Below, piece by piece: positions 24,048-35,740 of a stretch of DNA of 64,000 nucleotides. The notes under the pieces were generated by a model. The model searched no databases, had not been told where the DNA came from, and saw only the letters and a list, made by a program, of their open reading frames with translations. This stretch comes from Ptychodera flava (Eukaryota; Hemichordata; Enteropneusta; Ptychoderidae): positions 920,001 to 984,000 of the forward strand of contig NW_027248279.1 of NCBI RefSeq assembly GCF_041260155.1, given 5' to 3'. Made by a program: the position numbers and the translations under genes. Within the stretch, counting starts at the first letter, position 1, and each line of letters opens with the position of its first letter.

Positions 24048-27000
24048 GTGACAGAGTGACAGAGTAACAGAGACAGAGAGAGCTAGAGATTGAGAGGGAG
24101 AGCAAGGTTAGCTTTTACGTGGAAACTTATGCCCTTAAAATTTTACGTTTGCACCGACCCTTGCGTGTGCCCTATTGAAGTATGCATTTGTATATTTAGA
24201 TTTTAAACAAAACGTTACAAAAAAAGTTATTTTTATAAGTCATCTCTTTGCTTTGCAGGAATCACGACATCAAATGAGTGTATGTCTCAGCCTTGTCAAA
24301 ATGGTGGAACATGCGAAGACGGTTTCGGAGCTTACACATGCACTTGCTTGAAAGGGTTTGAGGGACAAAACTGTGAACACAAAGGTAAGCATGTTTGTCG
24401 AGAGCTCGGCCCTGGGTTTGTTGGTGATTGATACTTACTGAACTCTCCATAACGTATTCTCTTTATTGTTAGACACCTGTGACGAAGATCTTACTATTTT
24501 GGAATACACGGTAATTACGTCACCAAATCACCCTCATGAATACGATACCTACACTTACTGTAACTATAAAGTCAATACATCTAAGAACAAACTGATTGAG
24601 GTGAGTTATGATCTTCTTTGAATTCATGACAAAACTGCGTATGGACTCCATAACATGTTTGATGAAATGATGAATTTTTGTTGTTACTCTTATATTAACG
24701 AATTCTTTTTGGCTACATAACACTAATAGTTTTATGAAATAATATGCTCTATATTGATTTAGTGGCCCGATTTACCATAGTCTAAAACAATTTTAAAATA
24801 CCGAGTGCGCTCGTCGAATCAGAACGACTTTTGGCGAGACTCACATGTTGATGCATAAAGACGAAACGAATGTTTTAACTATATTTGATCAGTGTTCGTC
24901 AATTTCATAGGCTGGAACGTACAATTTGTTTTAGATTGATTCCATCATGCTTGATGTGGAAAACTCGCCCGGTTGTTCAAAAGACAGCGTCGCCATATAC
25001 GATGGCGTCGATACAAACAGCCCTTTACTTGGAGTCTTCTGTGGCAATCAAATCCTCAAACCCTAAGGACCAGTAGCAACAGTGTCTTCATCCGCTTTGT
25101 GTCTGATGGGACTGTGACTGGGAAAGGTTACGAAATCAAACTCGTCCCGATAGTCGACAATGGATTACATTCCTCGACAAGGACTAACTACTCCAGTGAG
25201 TAAATAAGATTTATATCGTATACCTTCTTGTTAAAATGACCTCGAGATTTTTCTTCTCTGTCTGTATTTAAAAAAAATAATTCTTACCCCTTTTTGGGAG
25301 AGGCACATTGTTCCTTTTAAAACGGACCTTTTAAGAAGGTTAAATGGAAATACGCCAGCTTAGAATATTAAATTACTTTCCGGTGATGCATTTCATCTAT
25401 TGACAGTGGTGTTATTCTTTGATGTACACATTGTTACACGAGTTCTCCGTTGTTAAACGTTAGCCTTTTCTACATGCATCTGCAAGGTGACAATTGATAT
25501 TGTATCTTCTTTCCGTACAGTAATTGAAGATGCAGAAATCAAGGCAAAAGGTGGCTTTATAAATCTACACCGACATGGCACTTACGTTCGGTCTCGTTCT
25601 TATAATCTTTCATTAACAACGGAGGATAAGTATTTGAAGAATCACCTGAACTTTCATTACGTCACCCTCTCAGGAGTCCTTGATCCAGGTAATAAGTAAC
25701 ATGACTCCTCCAGTTTTGATATTTAGAATTAAATTTTTTTCATAAATTACTCTCAGCCATTTCTCTTGCAAGCTTGTAAATCAGGGTCACTCAATAGAGG
25801 TCTTGTCTCTAGTACTGGTACTTGTTTGTTGTCTATCTGTGATGTGTTGTTTTTGTTACATCGATCTTGTCACCACGGAACCTATGACCGTGATGTAGAT
25901 TATGGCTTTTTATGTTCTAAATTATAAGAAGGTAAAACCACATATTTCTTTCTGGTCCAAAGTGCTTTACTCTTCATACATGTCGCAATTCTTGATCAGT
26001 TATTTTTTTAATTAACATTATCGTTCCATATCTTCCCGAAATGAACAGACCCAGCATGCAATGTTGATGTCAATACAGGGCGAAATGGAGCAGATATAGC
26101 AGACGTTAACAGTATCAACGATGTCAGCGTAACCGATGCCCATGAATGCTGTGAGTTGTGCAGGGAACAGCAGAGTGTTTGTAAGTCATACGCGTACGAC
26201 AAGGTTTACAAACATTGTTGGTTGAAAATAGAACACCACGACCAACAGCATCAGACCAGTTTGACTCAGGTAAATCCGCGACTTTTTATGCCCTCATTCA
26301 TTCTCAGTTTTTTCCTCATTTTTCATTTGGATGAAATATATTTGTGGATATTTGAAAATATAAACTTATTTGAAGCCGTGCAAAATCAAACTTATAACTG
26401 TCAGTAGCATAATAACCACAACACATAATAACCACAACAAATAGTAGCCATTTCCGATTTTCACTTGATAATCATGAAAGTCACTGTCTCTCCGTTACAG
26501 TCATATTCTACAATGTTTGTCTTTCAGGCATCACCACACACTGTGATGACAAACGTGAACGTGTACACGTGTACGAGAATAATATTCTTGTTGGAATAGT
26601 TTGCGACGGGGACCAAGGATCATCTTTTGATATACACGGCAACTTGACACTTGTGTTACATGTGACTGATGAACTGGTGGAAGATGAGAGGAAATTACTG
26701 GCAGGCTACACACTTTACACTAACGCAGGTAACTTATGATTTAGTGGGTCACTTTTACTATCACATTTCTGAGTACTCAACATGTACATTAATTAAGTCA
26801 ATAGAGTATTTCAATTGTGATCTAAAAATAGTAATATAAATAGAAAATTCAAGTAGACAATTAGAACATATTTCGTTTTCTCCATATTTATATTATTTCA
26901 AATGTTCTACATAATTGACGAAGATTTATACTGGTAAACAATCAGTGTGTTTAATAGTCAATTCGTAGAATATTTATTCGTCAGTTCTGAATAGACATTT

Positions 27001-29780
27001 TGTTGTATTGTTACGTCATCATTCCCTAAAATTACAACTGTTACCGTGACCACAAATATTATATCGATATTGCGTCATTCACGTTACTTAATCTCATCCT
27101 ACAATCCCCGGCTCCACTGATAAGCGATGGCGATAAGACACTTAAGCTCATTTCAATATGTAGGATATCGTGTGCAATTTCCTAATGTCCAATCAGGTCC
27201 ATAAATCTGATTTCTATTTTTGTGGAGCAGATAAAAATGGTTTCTGCCCTAGCGCTGATGACTTCCTGTGTGACAACAATCGATGTATACCGAGGTATCT
27301 TACTGCAGACTTTTTCGACCACTGTGGCGATGGATCTGATATTCCACATACAACTACAGATTATGCTGGTAAGAATTAAAAACAGTCATCGGACAAATCA
27401 TGATCTGTTTGACAGACTCTCTTATAAAAATTATATATTCTGTATTTTTAGCGTGGAAAGGGTCTACATTCTATTTCAACTGAAATTATTTTGATCATTG
27501 TCATTATGTGTTTCGGTATAACAATGATCCTTCTCGGATTTACATCGCTTATATTTTTTACAGCCAGGTGATGTTTTAGTCGCAACGACATACAGTTATA
27601 TTTTAAATAGCGTGTTACAATCGAATAAAGGCAATACTTGTTCCAGTTTATCAGTTCAACCACATTCATATTAACATGTGGTTTCTGTGAAAACGATCGA
27701 GTAGAGGTAGAAGAATGTAGCTGGTGTCGACTGCTTTATTTTAGAATGACAATCAGCAATCTGACAGGACAAATTTCATCAATTTAACCAGACACAGCAA
27801 AGTTGATAACAGAGATGAAAATTTTTATTGAGAATAAAGTATCAAAGTATCACCAGACGGTATAACAAGTGATTCCAAATTTACACAAAATCCATATTCG
27901 TCGATAGTCTTTATTATTAGTAAAACCTATTCATGTATTTGTTCTCCCAATTTAGAAACTTCTTCGTACTCAGATACTATACATCTCGAAAAATAATTTA
28001 TTGCACTGGATACATTCATCTTTGTTTGTTTGTTTTTTGCTACAGAAACATCTACGACGGGTTTTGACAACAGTAGCGAATTAGTTTATTTATCAGCCGG
28101 TAAGTCACTTACCTGTTAATGATTATCCTTTATTTCATGAAGTAATTTTGAAGACAATTCTTGGTTGGTCACATAGTATATTCTAAGAAATAGGAATACA
28201 GTCTTAACTTCTTTATAGAATCTATTAATTTAAAGTATACGATTTATGGTTGATAAATAATATAATTTCAACAACATTTAACCATGAATTAGTTGATAAA
28301 AAGATATTCAGCTCACACCATGCATGATTCATTTCAATAATCGGCCTTAGATATCACTAATATTTCGAAAAAATTATCATTTCGATCATTTTAATATTTT
28401 CAGTTTAACTAAGAAACCTTAAGGCTTATATGATTGTACAGACTTATTAAGCTATGTAATATTTTCACGACAGTGTATTGATTGACCAGGATGTGTGAAA
28501 TAACGATGTTGCTACGTTCTAGGCGTGGAAAAATGATACAGCAAACATCAAAGTAATTAAACATGAATACCCCTATTATTGTTTTCTACAAATAAAAAAA
28601 CATCATTTTGCCTCGACATGAAAGACGAAAAGTAGAAAATTCATGTCCGGGCATAAGAACTGGCGCCATACAATGTCACGATTACAGCCAATCTGATTAA
28701 AATCACATGTAAAGTACGGCGACGTCTCTGTACTTGCGCGGTTTTCTTGCTGTCGTCTCTCACTACAGAGAAAACCGCGCAAGTACAGAGACGTCGCCGT
28801 ACTCTACATCTGATTTTAATCAGATTGGATTACAGATAGGCTAATCAGTCGATATTCTTTCTCTGTACAGCACAACAATTGTACATATCTTTAGGAGTCG
28901 CCTTTCTACTGGTAGCCATCTGTGTGGTTGTGACATCATATGTGAGTAATGTGGACTAAGTTGTAAGTACTTTGACTCAAATAGAAAAATACATGTCCCT
29001 GTGACATAAAAGAAAACAACTAACATTAACTAGTTTCCCCGACCGTGGTTACTACTAATAGTATAATTTTAATATGCTGAATGCGTTAGTGCGCAACGAA
29101 CTTTTTGTAAAATCTTTCAGTAACATTTGATAGCATTCAACTATGGCACTCTTGTATTGAGTCCATTGTATACAAACATTTTGAGAAAGGGATGGATCAG
29201 AATATGTGAACACTCCTGTAATTATTATATCAAATCTCTATGTATGTGATGTACTCATTTTGTCTATAAAGCCCTTTCCATGTACACGCAGTCTTAATCA
29301 TTGTACATGCTGGATGTTAGCATATGCGATACTTTTGATGATTGCTGTCAGGTTATCACGGTTCATTGACCAGTTTTAATCATTCAGAAGAAATCTTTGA
29401 GGCAATAGTGTGCCCTTTCATATTTCGGAGCAAATATTTTACGTGCAATGCTGCGCTTTTGTAACCCATCAGGGAAATCACATATCACAAGATCATGTAG
29501 TATTTTTGAAGATATGAACGTTTACTAACCTATCCTTGTGTTCTTGTGGAAATATTTCACATTTCAGTGCCTTTGCAGACACTTTGATAAGCTACCTAAC
29601 TGTCTACATCGTATCCTGCTCAATTATGGCATATTCAGACTGATGGCCGACAAATACGGAACGGGTGGAAGGGAACAATCTATTCCTGAAATCCAGGATC
29701 ACAGTTTAGACGAGGAAAAACCTGTAATCTCGATAGTTCTGAAGTGTGAACATTTAAAACAGAAAACGACGTCCGTGTGA
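18065..29780 (+). CDS. Gene A: CUB/LDLa/EGF/PAN type I membrane protein
   Basis: Fifteen-plus exons chain in phase: 18065-18125, 18971-19113, 19686-19935, 20927-21109, 21694-21891, 23091-23216, 23522-23629, 24259-24384, 24473-24600, 24935-25195, 25521-25688, 26049-26269, 26528-26728, 27231-27368, 28046-28099, 28871-28941, 29568-29780. Order: signal peptide, CUB1, CUB2, LDLa1, EGF1, EGF2, CUB3, a CUB half, PAN, the other CUB half, LDLa2, stalk, TM helix, cytoplasmic tail. The ATG was chosen because a clear signal peptide follows ([17 protein letters not shown]). The frame breaks by one base in exon 24935-25195 (TAA at 25064; the family sequence resumes as [16 protein letters not shown]) and near 26250 in the PAN exon. 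Gene B is the paralogue and supports the restored reading. The role is likely cell-surface ligand or microbe binding; the ligand is unknown. Confidence 0.85.
18971..21891 (+). CDS. Gene A CUB1 and CUB2 exons
   Basis: CUB1 is split 18971-19113 / 19686-19935 by a phase-0 intron. It has [20 protein letters not shown], then [23 protein letters not shown] and [10 protein letters not shown], with all four CUB cysteines. CUB2 is split 20927-21109 / 21694-21891 by a phase-1 intron. It is more diverged: [20 protein letters not shown], then [20 protein letters not shown] and the closing [14 protein letters not shown] folds are ~110-residue beta sandwiches that bind proteins and sugars in extracellular receptors and proteases. 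Confidence 0.85.
22109..22722. mobile_element. TTAA-flanked element with ~230-bp inverted arms
   Basis: TTAA at 22109 and 22719 flanks ends AAGGGGAAGTTCACC and GGTGAACTTCCCCTT. The two arms (about 22111-22345 and 22490-22720) align as inverted copies, sharing blocks such as AAGCTTGGAGCTTGCATAAT in its two orientations. Open frames inside are by-products of the repeat. It is a foldback-type MITE lying in an intron of gene A. Confidence 0.85.
23091..24384 (+). CDS. Gene A LDLa1, EGF1 and EGF2 exons
   Basis: 23091-23216 is a full LDL-receptor class A module: six Cys and the calcium cage [13 protein letters not shown]. 23522-23629 and 24259-24384 are EGF modules with six Cys each ([13 protein letters not shown]...[12 protein letters not shown] and [13 protein letters not shown]...[12 protein letters not shown]). 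All three are symmetrical phase 1-1 exons, as expected for shuffled modules. Neither EGF has the N-terminal D-x-D/N-E calcium-binding motif. Confidence 0.9.
23352..23421. repeat. (TA)n microsatellite
   Basis: About 70 bp of uninterrupted TA, 136 bp after the LDLa1 exon of gene A. Confidence 0.97.
23983..24060. repeat. (AGAC)n microsatellite
   Basis: AGAC/AGAT tetranucleotide run with interruptions, then a GTGACAGA run, inside a gene A intron. Confidence 0.9.
24473..25195 (+). CDS. Gene A CUB3 exons, one-base frame break
   Basis: 24473-24600 (128 bp) and 24935-25195 match gene B exons 36852-36979 (also 128 bp) and 37165-37426 (262 bp). The second exon is 261 bp here, one base short. The frame meets TAA at 25064-25066 in CTCAAACCCTAAGG. 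Both sides of the break are clearly CUB ([20 protein letters not shown] and [20 protein letters not shown]). The missing base is consistent with a fourth C in the CCC run at 25061-25063. Confidence 0.8.
25521..26728 (+). CDS. Gene A CUB half - PAN - CUB half
   Basis: 25521-25688 reads [20 protein letters not shown]...[10 protein letters not shown], like the first half of a CUB without its Cys pair. 26049-26269 is a PAN domain ([14 protein letters not shown]...[15 protein letters not shown]...HCWLK). 26528-26728 reads [20 protein letters not shown] then IVCDGDQG...[12 protein letters not shown], like the second half of a CUB. Gene B has the same order. The PAN exon also needs a one-base shift near 26250 to reach the conserved end (SDQFDSG here, SPDFHSG in gene B). 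Confidence 0.7.
27231..27368 (+). CDS. Gene A LDLa2 exon (four-Cys variant)
   Basis: A 138-bp phase 1-1 exon, [20 protein letters not shown]...[10 protein letters not shown]. Only four Cys of the usual six are present. The gene B exon 41684-41821 has exactly the same length and pattern, and a decayed third copy lies at 45841-45965. Confidence 0.8.
28046..29780 (+). CDS. Gene A stalk, TM helix and cytoplasmic tail
   Basis: 28046-28099 encodes a Ser/Thr-rich stalk ([18 protein letters not shown]). 28871-28941 encodes a TM helix ([20 protein letters not shown]). 29568-29780 encodes [20 protein letters not shown]... and ends KQKTTSV then TGA. The CLC next to the membrane could be palmitoylated. 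The C-terminal TSV fits a class I PDZ ligand. I see no ITAM, ITIM or kinase domain. Read-through of the TM exon donor would stop at once (TAA at 28957), giving a tail-less isoform. Confidence 0.78.
28688..28828. mobile_element. 141-bp palindromic MITE with ATTACAG target duplication
   Basis: The arms begin CCAATCTGATTAAAATCA and are almost perfectly complementary to the right half; the loop is about 20 nt. ATTACAG at 28681-28687 and 28829-28835 is a direct 7-bp duplication. The high arm identity suggests a young insertion in the intron before the TM exon of gene A. Confidence 0.88.
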
Positions 29781-30017
29781 CATATCCTGGCTTTGAGTGT
29801 CAGCATAGAAAGACTGTTGTCATATTGAATTTCGGAGATTGTTCCCCGCAAAGCAATTCCGTATTTTATATAGAATAGCTTGGAATGGTCATTTTGTGGT
29901 ACATATCGTATTATTTCCATATATCATCAGCATATTAATGTATTTAATAGTTGATAAAATATTGTAGTCAAGAAGACCGCGTGGTATAAAACGTCACCAA
30001 TCGGCTATTGGTATTGA

Positions 30018-30082
30018 CGTGGCCGATCCTAAATTTACATATGAGTAAACTTTACTCATATGTAAATTTAGGATCGGCCACG
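30018..30082. repeat. Perfect 65-bp palindrome (32-bp arms, 1-nt centre)
   Basis: 30018-30049 is the exact reverse complement of 30051-30082 around C30050. The arms start CGTGGCCGATCC. It can form a cruciform or a very stable RNA hairpin. It could be a MITE with almost no loop or a palindrome made by template switching. Confidence 0.95.
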
Positions 30083-33000
30083 CCAAAAGGAAATACTTTT
30101 GTTACATTCTTATTGTTGATCGTACATACATCACATATACGTAGGACACAATAATCACCGGTTCAGTATACTTACGTATATTTACATGGAACACAATACT
30201 AATTGCATACGGAGCGTATCTTTGTATATGGAACATTCCAATATGATACGCGTAGAGTATTTCTTTGCAGATCATAAGTATACGTAATGAAGATCTTTGC
30301 ACACCAGGTGTACACTGTACTTATGCATATTATTAGTATACTTACGTGTATTCTGAACGTATTTGACACATGTACAGAATCAGTGAATGTGTATATGTTT
30401 TTGTATATCAAGCATTTTATTTTACCCAGTGAAAAGTTCAAGTATCTCTGTTTCTAAGATTACATAAATATTCATATGGTATCATGTGTTTTCAAACGTC
30501 GTTTTTGTATTCGTTCTAAACGGTTCTAAGTGCGCGACTGAAGCTTAGCGTTTGATATATGTGCCTTTTATATATTTGAATGAGTACTTCTATCTATTTG
30601 TGATGATTGTCCAAATTTTAGTTTACTTCAGGTTCGTTTATACAGAACTAGAGTATTATTTACAGCATAGAAAATAGAGACGTAACAGCTTTGCTAAAAT
30701 GTAAAACAGGAAAAATTATTCACATTTGGTCTTTGTTCAAAAGCTCACTTTAGATTTTTTCACATGTTATTCGGGTCATATATTGTGTATTTGTGATTTT
30801 TGTATTTGGTTAAACGTTTAAGTTTCAATTGAATTCAATACTACCAAATTTATGTTCATGTTAAATGGTTGATTACCAAACACGTCTTTCAAATATATTT
30901 ATTATCCAACAGATCTGAATTACCCATCCGCTGTATTAACTTGAAAGAAAATTAAATGGTCTTCTGTGAAAATTTCAAGAACAATAAGTGGTCTTCTGTG
31001 TATTTCTTACTATGCTGAAAGCTCGCACGTGTGTCAGTTGTGGTACATCGGGAATATGCCACGGTTCTTTGTACGTCTCGACCAATCAGGTTGCTGCATT
31101 TGCGCCATAATGTACTGGTATGATATTATATGATTCAATTACTTTAGTTTAAACATCTTTTAAGTAAAACGATATTCTGATATTAAAAAAAAAAAACTTA
31201 AGATTTCCCTTTTCAAACGTGATGTAAGATATAATTATGTTATATATTTCATGATTATCAAATTATCTTCATGGTTTAATCTCAATTAGCATCAAACTAA
31301 ACACCATATTTGAAAATAATTCGTGTTAGGATTCCTACGCATGTCGAAGGCATATCCTCTCGATTGTTTTTCTTTAAATGTCAATCACCGCTACGTGCTT
31401 ATGCTGAAAATTTATTAAAATGTCAGTAAATTATTATTGTACCACTGTCCGATAATCAGCTTTAGTACATAAAGCTCCCCCTTTCGTCCGACTATATAAC
31501 GACGGAGCGATACGGTGAGGGCGTTGTTTTTTGTTGTGAAAAGGGTCTGCTGGGTTCATGGTACGCTGTTTGTGGTGCTTAGCACTACCATTTTATTGAG
31601 TTGGCCCATAGACCCTCGGGAAATTTCTATGGTTGACCCAACTGCAGAAATATATCCGTTGTCACGTCCACATCCATCAAAGCTGCATAATCGCTGCTAC
31701 GAAACCATTATTCCTATCTTGATAGGTGTAATCAATTAAGCCAAAATGCAGAAGCAGAAAATGCATAACAAAGATCATGTTTATATTGGGTTCAAGGTAT
31801 GTATATGAATTTGCTGAGGTTTCTCACAAAATAGAACTTTATGATGTAGTCACGTGATTCGCATTGACCAATGTAATACCAGGACGCGATGTTTTCATAG
31901 AGTGTGTAATTAATTTTTCAGTCGTTAAGTAACTCAATAAAACAATACTACCTTTGTGAGGTGTCACTGTGTGTACATAAGACTTGAGTTGTTATTGCAC
32001 TGGTCCAGTTCTCTTTGAGCATTAGATTCTGCGTTACATGTTAGTTCAACCCATTTGTGACACTCTCAGATCGACTAAGCTATGCGTCTGGCGCCACCCA
32101 ACCCCTGCTAAGTGGCATTTATGTCAGTTAAAGCACTACAGGGTCACCAGTGGTGTATACTATGGGTTAAAGTTGAGCACAGTATTACTAATGACATGTT
32201 GTGTATGACCTCAATGACACTTGAATACCGTATGAGTTGCTGATATACACCAAACTGTTGTCGCTCGGACATGGCCTACATATACGCATGCGCGTTCTAC
32301 ATCATGCAAATATTCTCGCTTATCCAAATTACACTCAGGTGGGGATTCCCCGAACTGACTCACTCAAAATAGAAACACGTAAACCCCCTCACATCGAGTA
32401 TACAAAGGTAGCATACATGTCTTCCAGGAACTATAACGTCGTTATTTTGACACGAATTAGAGACAGATATTCTGTACATCACATCAGAATTGGAATAGAT
32501 ATGTCATAACCGACCGCTTACAGAGATTTGTTGCTCACTAGGAAAATCTTCACTGAGATCGTAAGGAGAGGCAGTTCTCATGACAACCAGAGGTAATTGT
32601 GTGCCGCCTTTTTCGTGCATTTGACGTTAAAGTAAGTATTAATACGTTTTCTGAACCTTTTCTGAAAATGGATTCCTGCATTTAATCTGCCTTGGTCATT
32701 TACTTTTCTGAGAGTATTTTAACGTTCTGTTTACTTATGACTTCGGTCTACAACATATAGAATAGCATTCACGTAAAATGACATTATATCGAAAGAGTAG
32801 TTGTTCGCGATGTCTCAGGTTCTGGAGATAATCTGTAAATGAAACCTATGTACACGTTGTGGCGATGGCGTTGGTCGATTTTGATACACGTAAACATCTA
32901 CATTACAACGAACAGAGGCGTTATGCTGTCCCCTCACTATCGCAAGATATACATTTCGTATTACACTCCGCGAACAATCGCAAAGTCGGTACATTTAATA

Positions 33001-34821
33001 ATGATTTCAAAGGTCAAGTTTAAGGTCAAGCAACAACTGGCGTCGGCCATACGAAATTAGGCAAATTCACATTTACTTTCATTTTGAAATCAGCCTCTAT
33101 GTTGTGTCTTAGGACTGTTCATTTGTTTTTGTTTGTTTGTTTGTTTGTTTGGTCATGTTGTTTTACACATTTTACAGACTGCATGCCGGTATATTTCTAT
33201 TAGTTGGTATTCTACCCAACTTTCACAGTCGGTTGTTCTTGAAGCTATTGTTTCCGTAACATTTACAAGGTTCTTGTCGATACTTAACTATCTTAAGGTA
33301 TGTGATTATCCAAGGTGTGTTCGTTCGTTTGAGAATATGTATACGCCTCTGAATTACATCACGTCTCTGGTCGCGAATCTGCGCAGAGTACACAACAGGT
33401 TTGCCCTTTGACAACGGCTGTTAGACTAGTAATGTTTACACAGTGACGGTAGTGTATGTCATTTGTAATGTTCCTTTCAATCGAGCGTAAGACCTTAATT
33501 ACATTAAAAACGTCACGCTCGAAATAATACTATTCAAAAATGTATTTTTCCTGAAAATATTGTTAATCACCCACTTGCAACTTCATAGTTATATAAATCC
33601 ATGATCTCATCATAAGACCGCTTAGTATTTAAATTTACTTTACCCTGCTGGATCATTTATCATGCTTCAAAAGCCATAAACTGCAGTCACCCATTGTTGT
33701 AATAACAATGCTTCCATTGCCAACCAACTATAAAAGAGTATGAGAGACATACTGTAACGTACGCCTTTAAACCTTCTGACCTTAAACCAAACCTGAAGCT
33801 TGTAATTTATACGAGTGACAACCATAGGCGGCGATAGATCTCCGAACACCTGGCGGCAAACCCCACAGCTAGCGGTTATTATTGGTGCTTAGCCGCGTAC
33901 CATACACGTCTACAACATTGCTATTATTTACATTTTAGGACCAACTCGAAAGCTTTTAAGCGTACTTGTGAGGTGCCACTATATTAAAAATCAAACATCT
34001 GTTTGATGTTATGATCCTTTCTGTAATAGATTTTTCACTCCATTTTTGATATTCAAAAGAAAAGTGCAAGAGCCCTTCGATATAAAATGTTGATGTTAGC
34101 TAGTTTATTACTTCTAGGAAAGTTGCTTTGTCTCGCTGTGTACAATGTTAGATGTAATTACCATCTGTAAGACTAGGCCGCATCATGGTATGACCGCGAT
34201 TCGAGTAACAATATCGATCTTTGAAATTATCTTTACTTACCGAAGACATTAATATGTATTTTCAAAAAAATTGGAAATTGAATATCTAGTCAACTGTAAA
34301 TTAATTCCGAGATAACAACAACAAACACGGGTAATAACCGATACGATGTTTAATGCTTTCTTTATGAAATGATATAATATTATCGTCACCACTGTCAGTC
34401 ATAGTATATTGTAATTTTAGCCAAAAGTTCCGCCGAAGGAATTTCTTGCCGATATGCATGATACTATAATTATTACGCCTACACGACTGATATTGGTCAA
34501 ATACGACAATCGCTACCGCAGTTCGGCTACGCATGCTTTACCAAAATGTTACCACCTCAACTGACCCTGCGACCATAAACTGTCTTGATGTTAATTACTT
34601 CGACAATTTTAGTGGTCTTCACTTTCTTAAGTGACTGTATCTCAATATCTATCGATTGAAGATGGGGTGAAATAGCGGCGGACCCATGGCCTTGTGGACA
34701 AATTCGTAGGTATCACGACTTTAACATGAATCTGAATGTCAGCATACACTGATGTGAGTTGAAACATACATCCTTTTAGGGAAACATGGCTTTTGGGTCT
34801 TAAGTTGAGCTTTTTCCGTCC

Positions 34822-35175
34822 TTAAGGTAGTATGAGTCTTGAAAGTGAAATACGTAACTGTTGCTCAAACTTTCTTAAACGAATTATTTACATGGCATTC
34901 ACTTTATGGCATTCTCTTACCAAATCAACAATAAAAAACGGGTTCCCACGCAATATTATCTGTTAATATCTGCGATATTTAAAACTCAAAATGACTGCAA
35001 TTCCTGTATTAACTCCATGAGTAAAATTAAATGTTCGATTTGCACCAAATTAAGACAATGAAAGTTTTTCTCACTTAAAGAGCTTTAAAATGAGCCCCCA
35101 AAGTGGTAAATCAGATTAGAATTATAAACGTTTGAGAGCAGGGATATCTGTACCTCAGGAACGTTCTACCTTTAA
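34822..35175. mobile_element. TTAA-flanked MITE, inverted relative of 2548-2924
   Basis: The ends are TTAAGGTAG and CTACCTTTAA. The interior is a diverged reverse complement of the repeat at 2563-2909 (for example AGAGCTTTAAAATGAGCCCC). About 354 bp, no coding capacity. Confidence 0.7.
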
Positions 35176-35676
35176 AATGTCCTACGTTGTAATAGCACTT
35201 ACCTTCTGTTCAAACAAGGGAAGGTGGTATTTCATGCAATGCATGTGCCTCATCGCAAAGTACGATAGTACAGGTTAAGGAACGAACTTACTTCGGCAAT
35301 AAATAGCTTGTTGGTGGAAAGTCATAAAAAACAAACGTTTGCTAAATAACCCTCCCTAAAAACTATCATTGACCTTTTTTGTACCGGAATCAACTAATGA
35401 ATTAAAATTACACGATCCTATTTTGTACAAAAAATTGTCAGGAGTGATCTTCCATTGAGCGTGACAGCTCAATTTGGTTTCTGGTTTTCAAACGTTAATG
35501 TCAACGAATGAATGAGATCGCTTCGTAATTTTGTCCCCAGTACGTTCCTAGGTGAAGTCCTTGGAGGGTATAGTATGACGTGTTTAGTTCAAATATCGTT
35601 TTAGCACGTTGCCATTTAACCATTATTACTAATTTTTTAATGTAACATACCTCTTTTGTCAGCAGACCAAGATAAT

Positions 35677-35740
35677 ATGATGAGGGTGGCAACTGCAGTC
35701 TACCTGGTAGCTCTGATCAATCTATTGCGTGCAGTAACAG
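35677..35740 (+). CDS. Gene B exon 1: signal peptide
   Basis: ATG at 35677 (a second in-frame ATG follows at once) starts a 20-residue hydrophobic leader ending VTG at donor G/GTAAGT, phase 1, matching gene A exon 1. An in-frame or near-cognate upstream start was not seen. Confidence 0.75.

Larger units (their letters stand above)
29781..35676. other. Intergenic region between genes A and B
   Basis: No exon recognised. Contents: the palindrome 30018-30082, (TTTG)n near 33128-33150 and a TTAA-type repeat at 34822-35175. Open frames at 31515, 32237 and 33133 are short and have no domain. The promoter of gene B must lie near the 3' end, but I see no clear core element. Confidence 0.45.
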
